Source: Rhabditoides inermis
Taxonomy: Eukaryota; Nematoda; Chromadorea; Rhabditida; Rhabditidae
Length of the DNA stretch: 64,000 nt
NCBI GenBank assembly: GCA_963966185.1
Contig: CAWZYM010000124.1
Span: 186,001 to 250,000 of the forward strand
Reading direction: 5' to 3'
Below are positions 10,015-21,700 of the stretch, piece by piece. The stretch's first letter is position 1. The number at the start of each line of letters is the position of its first letter. Both the position numbers and the translations under genes were made by a program. The notes under the pieces were generated by a model. That model was not told the origin of the DNA, did not search any database, and worked only from the letters and a program-made list of their open reading frames with translations.

Positions 10015-10225
10015 GGGCTGCGGGCCGGCGGGCAACCGACATCGCCTTCGGAAGCTCCTCGGCGTCGACCTGCCGTGAGGATTGCTCGACCACAGGAGAG
10101 CGTGCCATCTCTGGCGACGCGTTCCAGTACGGAGAGGAGGACAGCAATAACGACCACCGATCGGACCACCAGCCCGACGTGGCCGCCAAGACCTTGCCCG
10201 GATCCGCCGGCGTAGTGAGTTATGC
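10015..10225 (+). pseudogene. Second, heavily decayed MSP relic
   Basis: On the plus strand the segment DAFQYGEEDSNNDHRSD is in frame with a stretch ending DVAAKTLPG, matching the MSP order DAF-GEDTNND-...-PD-AAKTF. Upstream, in another frame, LLGVDLP is followed by a stop and LLDHRRA, matching the MSP segment around GVDPP-GVLD. The nucleotide sequence TACGGAGAG...GACANCAANAACGACC also matches the pseudogene at 3998-4350. Frames are broken by at least one stop and one shift. The opposite orientation argues against a simple tandem copy. Confidence 0.55.
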
Positions 10226-10229
10226 TGTT

Positions 10230-11004
10230 ACCCTTTCAGGCGTTGACGCTGCTGCCGGATGGGGCAGGGCCCGTGCTGGAGCTGGTCGCTGTGCCCTGCC
10301 GTGCCGCTGCGACAGGTGGGGAGGGAGTAGGATACCGTATACCCGGCCCTCCAATGACAGATAGATAGCGGGGTAGTGAGAGCGATTGGGAGGCGGTTCT
10401 AGCTGGAGAGACGCGTCATAACTCGCTCTCTCCTCTTATTCGTTTGATAACGCACGCACGCACTCGAGTTCATTTCTTTCCTTGGATCATTTGATATTGA
10501 TGGAATATCGGTTGAATCGTGACCACATAGTCAATTATAGCGCTCTTTCCTCTTCCCCTTTCGCCGCACACTCCAGCTCTCTCTATACCACGTGCTCAAC
10601 TGCTCCCTCTCGACCACATACTTAACATCCTGCATCCTGCATCGACCACATTTAGGTGCTGTAAGTACTGTATTTACAGTAATTCTAATTACCGTACTTC
10701 AGCGTTCAGTCGACGTCTGCTCTGCTCCGTCTTCTCTCTTACAAAAAGGCCTGGTCAGGATGATCACCACCACAGCTATCCATCCATGGCAATCACTCAG
10801 GTCTCTATTCTACTGTATCTTTCTTTCTCTCGTTCATCTTATAATCCTTAAATGTGATAATTTATGTATCGCGGAGACGTCTTATCTCTTCATCGGGATA
10901 CGCGACTCGCCGAAGAAATCAAGAATCACTTAAGGAGACCTCAAGAACCATACAACAACTAAAGAAACTAAATGTGTGTGTTTGTTTGCGAATACATACT
11001 GTTT
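10230..11004. other. Intergenic, no gene seen
   Basis: Mixed sequence with CT-rich patches. A plus-strand frame of 113 codons at 10592-10933 has no recognisable features and is probably accidental. Confidence 0.45.
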
Positions 11005-11077
11005 GTGCCCATACCGTCCCCAGTACCCAATACACGGTCGTTTGTCATCGAATCAGCTGCCATTCAAGATTTCTTGA
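11005..11077 (+). repeat. Single degenerate satellite monomer outside the array
   Basis: This segment matches the 165-bp satellite from the CCGTCCCCAATACCC block through CACGGTCGTTTGTC and on to GCTGCCATTCA. Compared with the array it lacks 4 bp after TTTGTC and 18 bp between two TCA triplets, then loses similarity after GATTTCT. It lies about 4 kb left of the array edge, same orientation. It is probably an old, isolated copy. Confidence 0.8.
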
Positions 11078-11194
11078 AAACTTTTTTCCTATTAAATTGG
11101 TTGAATGAATGTCAGATGCTATAGCGTAGTACACATGAAGCGGGGCAATGCGATAAGTAGTTTTTCATTGACAATTTTGCGCCTTCTGGAAAAG

Positions 11195-12025
11195 TCGATA
11201 TCCGGCAATGGCATGAATGAGCGTTATATAGTGGGCTTTCTGAGCATCGTCCAGTCCCTCCTCTATCTCCGTTTCTCTCCCTCTCCGTGTGTGTATGTGC
11301 TTCTATGATTAATTTTACGGAATCTTAATTCGTTCAAATTTCCGATCTCTCTCGAAACTAGGTTCAATTTTCAAGTAATCAGAATCATAATATTTATCTC
11401 GAATCAAGTATGTAGCACACAATATCGAATACGTAAATTACGGTTGGATACGGTAAAATACAGTGATTCAATGCCTACTGCGAGTTCCAACAACAGGGGT
11501 TTCGGTGGTTCCTTGGATGCGTACGTGTAGTTGGTTATGCTTGTCATCCCCTGCTTGCGGCTTCTGAGAAAGTTTCGATCTCGGCGACGGAAGATCCGGG
11601 CTTCAACGACCGATCGCGAAGAGACGTCCGCCGCACAGCATTGTTCAGGGGAATAACAAGGGAAGGCACGCGACCGCGCGCTGGCAGAGAAATGAGAGGA
11701 ATTTTCAAGTGGTTGTGTTTTAATTGTTCAGGGAGGTTCTAAGATAAAATTTGACCCAAGTTATGAGTCAAAGAAATGTGAAGTTTCCATTTTTTTCAAG
11801 AAGGGTAAAGTTTCCATTTAATTTTCTCGCTGTTGGACTGGGGGTCACGTTTTGAAACTCAGCCCAAACTTTGGTCATACTTTACCCACGCCCAAAACTT
11901 TGCCCAAAAGAGCATGGGACGCTGAAGAGAGATAGACAGAAAAGGTGGGGGTGGGTAAAGTTTTACACAAAAAGCATCTTAGAACCTCCCTTATGGTGAT
12001 AGAAAATCGATATCCGGCAATGGCA
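11195..12025 (+). repeat. 19-bp exact direct repeat, 812 bp apart
   Basis: TCGATATCCGGCAATGGCA occurs at 11195-11213 and 12007-12025. The second copy begins 17 bp after the right end of the inverted-repeat element at 11731-11990. The interval 11214-11730 otherwise holds no gene I can support. Confidence 0.6.
11731..11990. mobile_element. Miniature inverted-repeat element, 260 bp
   Basis: The ends are perfect 15-bp inverted repeats: GGGAGGTTCTAAGAT at 11731-11745 and its complement at 11976-11990. The interior carries several short motifs of the type GGGTAAAGTTT and CCCAAACTTT in both orientations, as subterminal repeats often do. No coding capacity. I could not identify a convincing target duplication, so the superfamily is left open. 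Confidence 0.7.
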
Positions 12026-12104
12026 ACCAGATAAGTGAGGTGAGGTGAGAATCGAGTTCACCTTACATTAGACACAATTATACAGGAAATAGTACATGTA
12101 ATTA

Positions 12105-12194
12105 GCATGGCACACATCCGGTTTCGGTCTCTTTCACCAGACCGAATGTGTGATCCTACCGGCCGGGACCATCATCAGTGATGAGCCGGTAGGA
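12105..12194 (-). other. Hairpin cluster downstream of the reverse transcriptase
   Basis: Two strong hairpins lie side by side. One has the 8-bp stem TTCGGTCT/AGACCGAA (about 12123-12146) nested within a CACACAT/ATGTGTG stem. The other has the 10-bp stem TCCTACCGGC/GCCGGTAGGA (12154-12163 and 12185-12194) around a second stem TCATC/GATGA. On the minus strand, the strand of the nearby reverse transcriptase, the order CTGATGA (12178-12172) then GACC-GAAAC (to 12121) recalls a hammerhead ribozyme core, but stem II would be enlarged and the cleavage-site strand is not clear. It may be a relic of the element's terminal region. Confidence 0.4.
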
Positions 12195-12657
12195 CAGGGA
12201 CATTGAAATTATACTTGATAATAGAGGGGCATTGATTATTCTATCGTCTTCAAACAAAAAAAATGGGGGGAGGGGGAGGAGACCGCACAAGAGGGTGCTC
12301 GGTGTTCGACTGAATGTGTTTGTGGGTTTCGGGTCGCATGGACTAAAAGCGCGCGAGAAGTGAGTGAAGTAGATCGATCTACCTATGTTAACACTATGTC
12401 AAAAAAATGTTTTGCGAACTGTCGCGCCGTCCGCTTATGTAGTCGGCGGGCGCGCTCTCGAATCTTCCGTCGGCCAATCAGCGTCCGCGGTAGATCAGCG
12501 GTAGGTCGGCGGTGAGTCCGGCCAGTCGGCTCCACCCCTCGTGCTGGCGGCACTGGAAGAGAGAGAGATTAGCACTCGAGTGAACGAAGTGAGAGAGAGT
12601 GCATCAGCGAGAAAGCGTGTCGCCTCGCTGACAGTGTAGACAGTTCATTGCAATATT
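12195..12657. other. Non-coding stretch between hairpin cluster and reverse transcriptase
   Basis: No gene seen. If the reverse transcriptase belongs to a larger retroelement, this is where its 3-prime part would lie; no GIY-YIG endonuclease domain could be recognised. Confidence 0.4.
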
Positions 12658-12700
12658 TGATTTAATGTTACTTTGGTTGTGATTTAATGTTACTTTGGTT
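12658..12700. repeat. 22-bp tandem duplication at the reverse transcriptase 3-prime end
   Basis: TGATTTAATGTTACTTTGG-type sequence is present twice with a 22-bp period (12658-12678 and 12680-12700), at the C-terminal end of the broken reverse transcriptase. The second copy forms the stop region of the C-terminal reading frame. Confidence 0.8.
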
Positions 12701-14012
12701 TGTGGTATCGCATTACTTTAAAAGAGTAATCGTCTGTTTTATTGTACAGTTCTGTTTCAACCTGGTTTTGTTTAATTTTGATTGTGAGATCCAGAAATAC
12801 GGTTTCAATACTTGTAGAATTTGTTTGTTCTAAAGTTAGTGAGTCGTGGTAAATGTTGTTAGTGATTCGTTCAACAATCGATGAGTTATTTTGGTCAATT
12901 ACTAGTATGTCATCCATGTATCTGCATACTATTGCTTTAGAATGTCGGAAATATTCTTGGTTTCTCATTATGTGAGAATATTCCATAAAAGAGAGAGTGA
13001 GATCTGCTAAGAGGGGAGAACAGTTGTTTCCCTGTGGTATCCCCGACACTTGTTTGAATATCATTCCTCCGTAAAGAGCAAAACTGTTTTCAAGAATGTA
13101 TTACTGTTTTCAAGAATGTATTTTAGCATGAATTTGATGTCGGTAACATCATATGAATTGAGTTTCATAGAGTCGATATTACTGTAATATACTCGTTTAT
13201 ATCCGACTACTATGTAATTTTTGTTGCTGTTTTTGAAGCAAAGATCGATAACTCCGAAAAGATTTTTTATAACAATGTCGTGTGGAAGGTTTGTAAAGAG
13301 ACTACTGAAATCGGCTGAGTGAGTATAGCTTACAGTTTGCCGAGTCTTTTATAGTACTAAGGTTGTTCAAAACATGTGAACTGTTATTCACTGACCACAT
13401 GGAATTAATGTTAGTTCGCTGTTTTATCAACTTGCAACAATTTTTAAAGTGGTTTTTCAAAAAGGTTAGAATTTTTAGGAGCTCCAGAGACAAGGGTTTT
13501 AAACTGCTACTGTATGCACCAGTTATAAAACGGAATTTTATTGGGTTTTTGTGCATTTTTGGGATTGCATATATTTTAGGCAACGTACTATTCTTTTCAT
13601 TAACTTCAATTTTGAATGAATTTGACGTTATCAAATGGCGATGTATAATTTGATCATACTTTCCGTTGTTATAATTATAAATGATATAAGTGGGATTAGA
13701 GTTGTTGACAGAATTGGTGATGTAATTATATCCTAGTTCTTTGTTAAGAATTTCTATGTATAATTTCTTACAAGTTATCGCATAGTTTCCAGAAGCTTTG
13801 TCAATGCAAGTAATGATGAAGTGTTTGTGCAGTGTTTTTAATTTTTTCAATTTCAGCGTTAAATCGACTGATGAGTTATGAGATCTAATCATACTTTCTT
13901 CGACACGTTTAGATAGTTTACTCATTATTTTATATTGTAACTGCACTAAAGTGTCTGCACTGATGTGGTATATTCCTGCAATTTTTTCAATGTGATTTTC
14001 AACGGCACACAT
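12690..14012 (-). pseudogene. Penelope-type reverse transcriptase, frameshifted
   Basis: Three minus-strand frames cover the polymerase. The first (14012-13302) has the N-terminal signatures IDKASGNYAI, then LPKIYAIPKMHKNP and RFITGAYSS. The second (about 13315-13065) has motif A, DFSSLFTNLPHD. The third (13064-12690) has SGIPQGNNCSPLLADL and the catalytic box YMDD at residues 49-52 of that frame, followed by FLDLTI. This order fits reverse transcriptases of the Penelope-like group and their close relatives. A one-base shift lies near 13310, and an exact 20-bp tandem duplication (13083-13122) separates the second and third frames. No endonuclease domain is visible. The polymerase identity is firm; the exact retroelement class is less so. 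Confidence 0.8.
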
Positions 14013-14035
14013 TATTTCTTCTGTTACATGTCATT

Positions 14036-14276
14036 TGGCAAGCACAGGCGGTCAAATTATATTTTAGAACGTGAGAGAGTAGACAGTAGGGAGAGGAGAG
14101 AAGACAGTAGAGATAAGAGTAGTACTTTCTGTTTAAAAAAGTTTTTACATATCTGTCTCTCGAAAGTCGCAGTGACAACTGCAGATGTGAGAATAGAAGA
14201 GTAGACAGAAGGTACCATAGTACTGTCGAAAGTTGTTGTCACCGCAGCGGGGACGTGAAAGTATACAAAAGAGAGA

Positions 14277-14312
<36 letters not shown>

Positions 14313-14875
14313 AAAAGAGAAGAGAGAAGGGAGAGTAGACATATAAATGTCTTTTGAAAGTCGCAGTGATAGTGATTACTGCAGATGTGAGAGTGATATT
14401 GGAAGAGGTGACGAAAGGTGAAAGTAGACAGAAAAAAAACATAGTAATGTCTCTACAAAGTTGTTGTCACAGTAGAAGAAAAAGATGTTGTAGACAAACA
14501 AGTGCAAAGTATTAGTATTGTCTCTACAAAGTTGACAGTAGACAACAGAGAATATAATACTGTTTCTAGAGAATATAATACTGAGAGAGAACGAGAAAGA
14601 GATAGCGAGACAGTGGGAGAGGCATAAGAGAGAGAGAGGAGAGATAGGGGAGAGTAGAACTGTGTCGAGGAAAGAGAGAGAGAGAGAGAGAGGCGAGGGA
14701 GGAAAGAGATAGGATAGAAAGTAGACAGAACAGTGTAGAGGAGAAAGAGATGGGGCGGTATACATCTGTGAAACATAATATAAGTGAAAAAGAAGTAGGA
14801 GAGATATAGTTCTATGCTCGCATTAAGTTGCGAGCGGTGAGGTAGATCAGAGAAAGACGGAGAGTCAGCTCTCGG
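14036..14875. repeat. Diverged tandem units with GA-rich microsatellites
   Basis: A motif GAAAGTCGCAGTGA...CTGCAGATGTGAGA appears at about 14162-14192 and 14359-14391, and a partner CATAGTANTGTC...AAAGTTGTTGTCAC at about 14216-14242 and 14441-14470, with a shorter third copy near 14513. The units are separated by GA repeats of varying length. This resembles a decayed tandem array with a period near 200 bp. No protein-coding content. Confidence 0.5.
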
Positions 14876-14968
14876 CAAGTCAAGTCAAGTCAAGTCAACT
14901 GTTTATCCGGAATCGTTATAGCTGAATATGGCAATCACAATCACAATGATAAGATAGGAAGCATACAG
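14876..14968. other. Left junction of the satellite array
   Basis: A short (AAGTC)n run at 14876-14898 and about 70 bp of unique sequence precede the first satellite bases at 14969. Confidence 0.6.
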
Positions 14969-15000
14969 TTCGTAGCCCGCACCGTCCCCGATACCCATTA

Positions 15001-15484
15001 AGTAGCGGACAGACTCAAATCCTAGGGTCAGAAACAGCCTCAGATTTGTATCTGAGTGTCAGAAACAGGTTCAGATTTTGGGTCATATTTGCCTCAGATT
15101 TTGCCTCAGATTGTTTCACCAGCCTCAGAAATAGGGTCAGATTGTTGCTTCTCGCCGAAAGAGGCCAAATTTCGATTTGTCCCACTGCGAAATTGGGGAC
15201 ATGGTAACGGGCATTTTGCCAGTCAGCACACCGTCCCAGGTTCAGAAAAGCGCGCCAAGGATGAACGGCACAGAAAGCAGCCATACCCTCAGATTCGCTG
15301 CGAGACCAATCTCAAATTGGCCATCTTTTGGCGGCAAGCAACAATCTGACCCTTTTTCTGAGGCTGGGGAGACAATCTGAGGCAAAATCTGAAGCAAAAT
15401 CTGACCCACTTTCCGACCCTCAGATACAAATCTGAGGTGTTTCTGAGGCAAAATATAGGCCTAGATTTGAGTTTGTCTTCCGCT
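15001..15484. mobile_element. Inverted-repeat element flanked by TTA inside the first monomer
   Basis: The satellite is interrupted after CCCATTA (to 15000) and resumes at TTACACGATC (15485). TTA is therefore duplicated on both sides. The 484-bp insert has imperfect arms of about 174 bp (15001-15173 and 15311-15484) that pair with each other and contain repeated TCAGATTTTG motifs; the outermost bases include AGCGGA and ACTCAAATC on both ends. A TTA/TAA 3-bp duplication is typical of PIF/Harbinger transposons, which is my best guess for the family. No transposase gene. Confidence 0.75.
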
Positions 15485-16125
15485 TTACACGATCATTTGT
15501 CACTCGTCGAATCAATCTCCGCCAGAGCATCAGCTGCTATTCATGATTTCTATCTTGAATTCAACTTAATCAAAATAGAACTTCAAGAAAATGTAGTTTG
15601 TTGCCTTGGATTCGTTTATCACCGTAGCCCGCACCGTCCCCAATACCCATTACACGGTCGTTTGTCACTCATCGAATCAATCTCCGCCAGAGCATCAGCT
15701 GCCATTCATGATTTCTATCTCGAATTCAACTTAATCAAAATAGAACTTCGAGAAAATTTAGTTTGTTGCCTTGGCTTCGTTCATCTTCGTAGCCCGCACC
15801 GTCCCCAATACCCATTACACGGTCGTTTGTCACTCATTGAATCAATATCCGACAGAGCATCAGCTGCTATTCATGATTTCTATCTTAAATTCAACTTAAT
15901 CAGAATAGAACTTCAAGAAAATGTAGTTTGTTGCCTTGGATTCGTTTATCACCGTAGCCCGCACCGTCCCCGATACCCATTACACGATCGTTTGTCAGTC
16001 GTCGAATCAATCTCCGACAGAGCATCAGCTGCCATTCATGATTTCTATCTCGAATTCAACTTAATCGAAATAGAACTTCAAGAAAATGTAGTTTGTTGCC
16101 TTCGCTTCGTTCATCTTCGTAGCCC

Positions 16126-18765
16126 GCACCGTCCCCGATACCCATTACACGATCATTTGTCACTCGTCGAATCAATCTCCGACAGAGCATCAGCTGCCAT
16201 TCATAATTTCTATCTCAAATTCAACTTAATCAAAATAGAACTTCGAGAAAATTTAGTTTGTTGCCTTGGCTTCGTTCATCTTCGTAGCCCGCACCGTCCC
16301 CAATACCCATTACACGGTCGTTTGTCACTCATCGAATCAGTCTCCGACAGAGCATCAGCCGCCATTCATGATTTCTATCTCGAATACAACTTAATCAAAA
16401 TAGAACTTCGAGAAAATTTAGTTTGTTGCCTTGGCTTCGTTCATCTTCGTAGCCCGCACCGTCCCCAATACCCATTACACGGTCGTTTGTCACTCATTGA
16501 ATCAATATCCGACAGAGCATCAGCTGCTATTCATGATTTCTATCTTAAATTCAACTTAATCAGAATAGAACTTCAAGAAAATGTAGTTTGTTGCCTTGGA
16601 TTCGTTTATCACCGTAGCCCGCACCGTCCCCGATACCCATTACACGATCGTTTGTCAGTCGTCGAATCAATCTCCGACAGAGCATCAGCTGCCATTCATG
16701 ATTTCTATCTCGAATTCAACTTAATCGAAATAGAACTTCAAGAAAATGTAGTTTGTTGCCTTCGCTTCGTTCATCTTCGTAGCCCGCACCGTCCCCGATA
16801 CCCATTACACGATCATTTGTCACTCGTCGAATCAATCTCCGACAGAGCATCAGCTGCCATTCATAATTTCTATCTCGAATACAACTTAATCAAAATAGAA
16901 CTTCCAGAAAGTGTAGTTTGTTGCCTTGGCTTCGTTCATCTTCGTATCCCGCACCGTCCCCGATACCCACTAAACGATCGTTTGTCACTCATCGAATCAA
17001 TCTCCGACAGAGCATCAGCCGCCATTCATGATTTCTATCTCGAATACAACTTAATCAAAATAGAACTTCGAGAAAATTTAGTTTGTTGCCTTGGCTTCGT
17101 TCATCTTCGTAGCCCGCACCGTCCCCAATACCCATTACACGGTCGTTTGTCACTCATTGAATCAATATCCGACAGAGCATCAGCTGCTATTCATGATTTC
17201 TATCTTAAATTCAACCTAATCAAAATAGAACTTCAAGAAAATGTAGTTTGTTGCCTTGGATTCGTTTATCACCGTAGCCCGCACCGTCCCCGATACCCAT
17301 TACATGATCGTTTGTCAGTCGTCGAATCAATCTCCGACAGAGCATCAGCTGCCATTCATGATTTCTATCTCGAATTCAACTTAATCGAAATAGAACTTCA
17401 AGAAAATGTAGTTTGTTGCCTTCGCTTCGTTCATCTTCGTAGCCCGCACCGTCCCCGATACCCATTACACGATCATTTGTCACTCGTCGAATCAATCACC
17501 GACAGAGCATCAGCTGCCATTCATAATTTCTATCTTAAACTCAACTTAATCAAAATAGAACTTCGAGAAAATTTAGTTTGTTGCCTTGGCTTCGTTCATC
17601 TTCGTAGCCCGCACCGTCCCCAATACCCATTACACGGTCGTTTGTCACTCATCGAATCAGTCTCCGACAGAGCATCAGCCGCCATTCATGATTTCTATCT
17701 CGAATACAACTTAATCAAAATAGAACTTCGAGAAAATTTAGTTTGTTGCCTTGGCTTCGTTCATCTTCGTAGCCCGCACCGTCCCCAATACCCATTACAC
17801 GGTCGTTTGTCACTCATTGAATCAATATCCGACAGAGCATCAGCTGCTATTCATGATTTCTATCTTAAATTCAACTTAATCAGAATAGAACTTCAAGAAA
17901 ATGTAGTTTGTTGCCTTGGATTCGTTTATCACCGTAGCCCGCACCGTCCCCGATACCCATTACACGATCGTTTGTCAGTCGTCGAATCAATCTCCGACAG
18001 AGCATCAGCTGCCATTCATGATTTCTATCTCGAATTCAACTTAATCGAAATAGAACTTCAAGAAAATGTAGTTTGTTGCCTTCGCTTCGTTCATCTTCGT
18101 AGCCCGCACCGTCCCCGATACCCATTACACGATCATTTGTCACTCGTCGAATCAATCTCCGACAGAGCATCAGCTGCCATTCATAATTTCTATCTCGAAT
18201 ACAACTTAATCAAAATAGAACTTCCAGAAAGTGTAGTTTGTTGCCTTGGCTTCGTTCATCTTCGTATCCCGCACCGTCCCCGATACCCACTAAACGATCG
18301 TTTGTCACTCATCGAATCAATCTCCGACAGAGCATCAGCCGCCATTCATGATTTCTATCTCGAATACAACTTAATCAAAATAGAACTTCGAGAAAATTTA
18401 GTTTGTTGCCTTGGCTTCGTTCATCTTCGTAGCCCGCACCGTCCCCAATACCCATTACACGGTCGTTTGTCACTCATTGAATCAATATCCGACAGAGCAT
18501 CAGCTGCTATTCATGATTTCTATCTTAAATTCAACCTAATCAAAATAGAACTTCAAGAAAATGTAGTTTGTTGCCTTGGATTCGTTTATCACCGTAGCCC
18601 GCACCGTCCCCGATACCCATTACATGATCGTTTGTCAGTCGTCGAATCAATCTCCGACAGAGCATCAGCTGCCATTCATGATTTCTATCTCGAATTCAAC
18701 TTAATCGAAATAGAACTTCAAGAAAATGTAGTTTGTTGCCTTGGCTTCGTTCATCTTCGTAGCCC
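16126..18765 (+). repeat. Tandem 8-mer higher-order repeat (1320 bp x 2)
   Basis: Two adjacent copies, 16126-17445 and 17446-18765, share the same order of eight monomer variants. Private markers recur at 1320-bp spacing, such as TTCGCTTCG instead of TTGGCTTCG and ATCAGTCTCC instead of ATCAATCTCC. The copies differ at a few bases, for example ATCAATCACC only in the second. Confidence 0.85.
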
Positions 18766-21700
18766 GCACCGTCCCCGATACCCATTACACGATCATTTGT
18801 CACTCGTCGAATCAATCTCCGACAGAGCATCAGCTGCCATTCATGCTTTCTATCTCGAATTCAACTTAATCGAAATAGATTTTCAAGAAAATGTAGTTTG
18901 TTGCCTTGGCTTCGTTCATCTTCGTAGCCCGCACCGTCCCCGATACCCACTAAACGATCGTTTGTCACTCGTCGAATCAATCTCCGACAGAGCATCAGCT
19001 GCCATTCAAAATTTCTATCTTGAATTTTACCTAAACAAGGTAGAACTTCGAGAAAATGTAGTTTGTTGCCTTTGCTTCGTTCATCTTCGTAGCCCGCACC
19101 GTCCCCAATACCCATTACACGGTCGTTTGTCACTCATCGAATCAATCTCCGACAGAGCATCAGCTGCCATTCATGATTTCTATCTCGAATTCAACTTAAT
19201 CGTAATAGAACTTCAAGAAAATGTAGTTTGTTGCCTTGGCTTCGTTCATCTTCGTAGCCCGCACCGTCCCCGATACCCATTACACGATCATTTGTCACTC
19301 GTCGAATCAATCTCCGACAGAGCATCAGCTGCCATTCATAATTTCTATCTCGAATACAACTTAATCAAAATAGAACTTCCAGAAAGTGTAGTTTGTTGCC
19401 TTGGCTTCGTTCATCTTCGTAGCCCGCACCGTCCCCGATACCCACTAAACGATCGTTTGTCACTCGTCGAATCAATCTCCGACAGAGCATCAGCTGCCAT
19501 TCAAAATTTCTATCTTGAATTTTACCTAAACAAGGTAGAACTTCGAGAAAATGTAGTTTGTTGCCTTGGCTTCGTTCATCTTCGTAGCCCGCACCGTCCC
19601 CGATACCCATTACACGATCATTTGTCACTCGTCGAATCAATCTCCGACAGAGCATCAGCTGCCATTCATAATTTCTATCTCGAATACAACTTAATCAAAA
19701 TAGAACTTCCAGAAAGTGTAGTTTGTTGCCTTGGCTTCGTTCATCTTCGTAGCCCGCACCGTCCCCGATACCCACTAAACGATCGTTTGTCACTCGTCGA
19801 ATCAATCTCCGACAGAGCATCAGCTGCCATTCATAATTTCTATCTTGAATTCTACTTAAACAAGGTAGAACTTCGAGAAAATGTAGTTTGTTGCTTTGGC
19901 TTCGTTCATCTTCGTAGCCCGCACCGTCCCCGATACCCAATACACGATCGTTTGTCAGTCGTCGAATCAATCTCCGACAGAGCATCAGCTGCCATTCATA
20001 ATTTTTATCTTGAATTCTACCTAAACAAGGTAGAACTTCGAGAAAATGTAGTTTGTTGCCTTGGCTTCGTTCATCTTCGTAGCCCGCACCGTCCCCAATA
20101 CCCATTACACGGTCGTTTGTCACTCATCGAATCAATCTCCGACAGAGCATCAGCTGCCATTCATGATTTCTATTCTAAATTCAACTTAACCAAAACAGAA
20201 CTTCCAGAAAATGTAGTTTGTTGCCTTGGCTTCGTTCATCTTCGTAGCCCGCACCGTCCCCAATACCCATTACACGGTCGTTTGTCACTCATCGAATCAA
20301 TCTCCGACAGAGCATCAGCTGCCATTCATGATTTCTATCTCGAATTCAACTTAATCAAAATAGAACTTCAAGAAAATTTAGTTTGTTGCCTTGGCTTCGT
20401 TCATCTTCGTAGCCCGCACCGTCCCCAATACCCATTACACGGTCGTTTGTCACTCATTGAATCAATATCCGACAGAGCATCAGCTGCTATTCATGATTTC
20501 TATCTTAAATTCAACTTAATCAAAATAGAACTTCAAGAAAATGTAGTTTGTTGCCTTGGATTCGTTTATCACCGTAGCCCGCACCGTCCCCGATACCCAT
20601 TACACGATCGTTTGTCAGTCGTCGAATCAATCTCCGACAGAGCATCAGCTGCCATTCATGATTTCTATCTCGAATTCAACTTAATCGAAATAGAACTTCA
20701 AGAAAATGTAGTTTGTTGCCTTGGCTTCGTTCATCTTCGTAGCCCGCACCGTCCCCGATACCCATTACACGATCATTTGTCACTCGTCGAATCAATCTCC
20801 GACAGAGCATCAGCTGCCATTCATGCTTTCTATCTCGAATTCAACTTAATCGAAATAGATTTTCAAGAAAATGTAGTTTGTTGCCTTGGCTTCGTTCATC
20901 TTCGTAGCCCGCACCGTCCCCTATACCCACTAAACGATCGTTTGTCACTCGTCGAATCAATCTCCGACAGAGCATCAGCTGCCATTCAAAATTTCTATCT
21001 TGAATTCTACTTAAACAAGGTAGAACTTCGAGAAAATGTAGTTTGTTGCCTTTGCTTCGTTCATCTTCGTAGCCCGCACCGTCCCCAATACCCATTACAC
21101 GGTCGTTTGTCACTCATCGAATCAATCTCCGACAGAGCATCAGCTGCCATTCATGATTTCTATCTCGAATTCAACTTAATCGTAATAGAACTTCAAGAAA
21201 ATGTAGTTTGTTGCCTTGGCTTCGTTCATCTTCGTAGCCCGCACCGTCCCCAATACCCATTACACGGTCGTTTGTCACTCATTGAATCAATATCCGACAG
21301 AGCATCAGCTGCTATTCATGATTTCTATCTTGAATTCAACTTAATCAAAATAGAACTTCAAGAAAATGTAGTTTGTTGCCTTGGATTCGTTTATCACCGT
21401 ACCCCGCACCGTCCCCAATACCCATTACACGGTCGTTTGTCACTCATCGAATCAATCTCCGCCAGAGCATCAGCTGCCATTCATGATTTCTATCTCGAAT
21501 TCAACTTAATCAAAATAGAACTTCGAGAAAATTTAGTTTGTTGCCTTGGCTTCGTTCATCTTCGTAGCCCGCACCGTCCCCAATACCCATTACACGGTCG
21601 TTTGTCACTCATCGAATCAATCTCCGACAGAGCATCAGCCGCCATTCATGATTTCTATCTCGAATACAACTTAATCAAAATAGAACTTCGAGAAAATTTA

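Noticed and set aside
12105..12194. Functional hammerhead ribozyme
   Set aside because: Only the two core boxes and a short stem are seen; there is an extra base after CTGATGA, stem II is oversized and a proper cleavage-site strand is not found. Kept as a hairpin cluster and a finding only.
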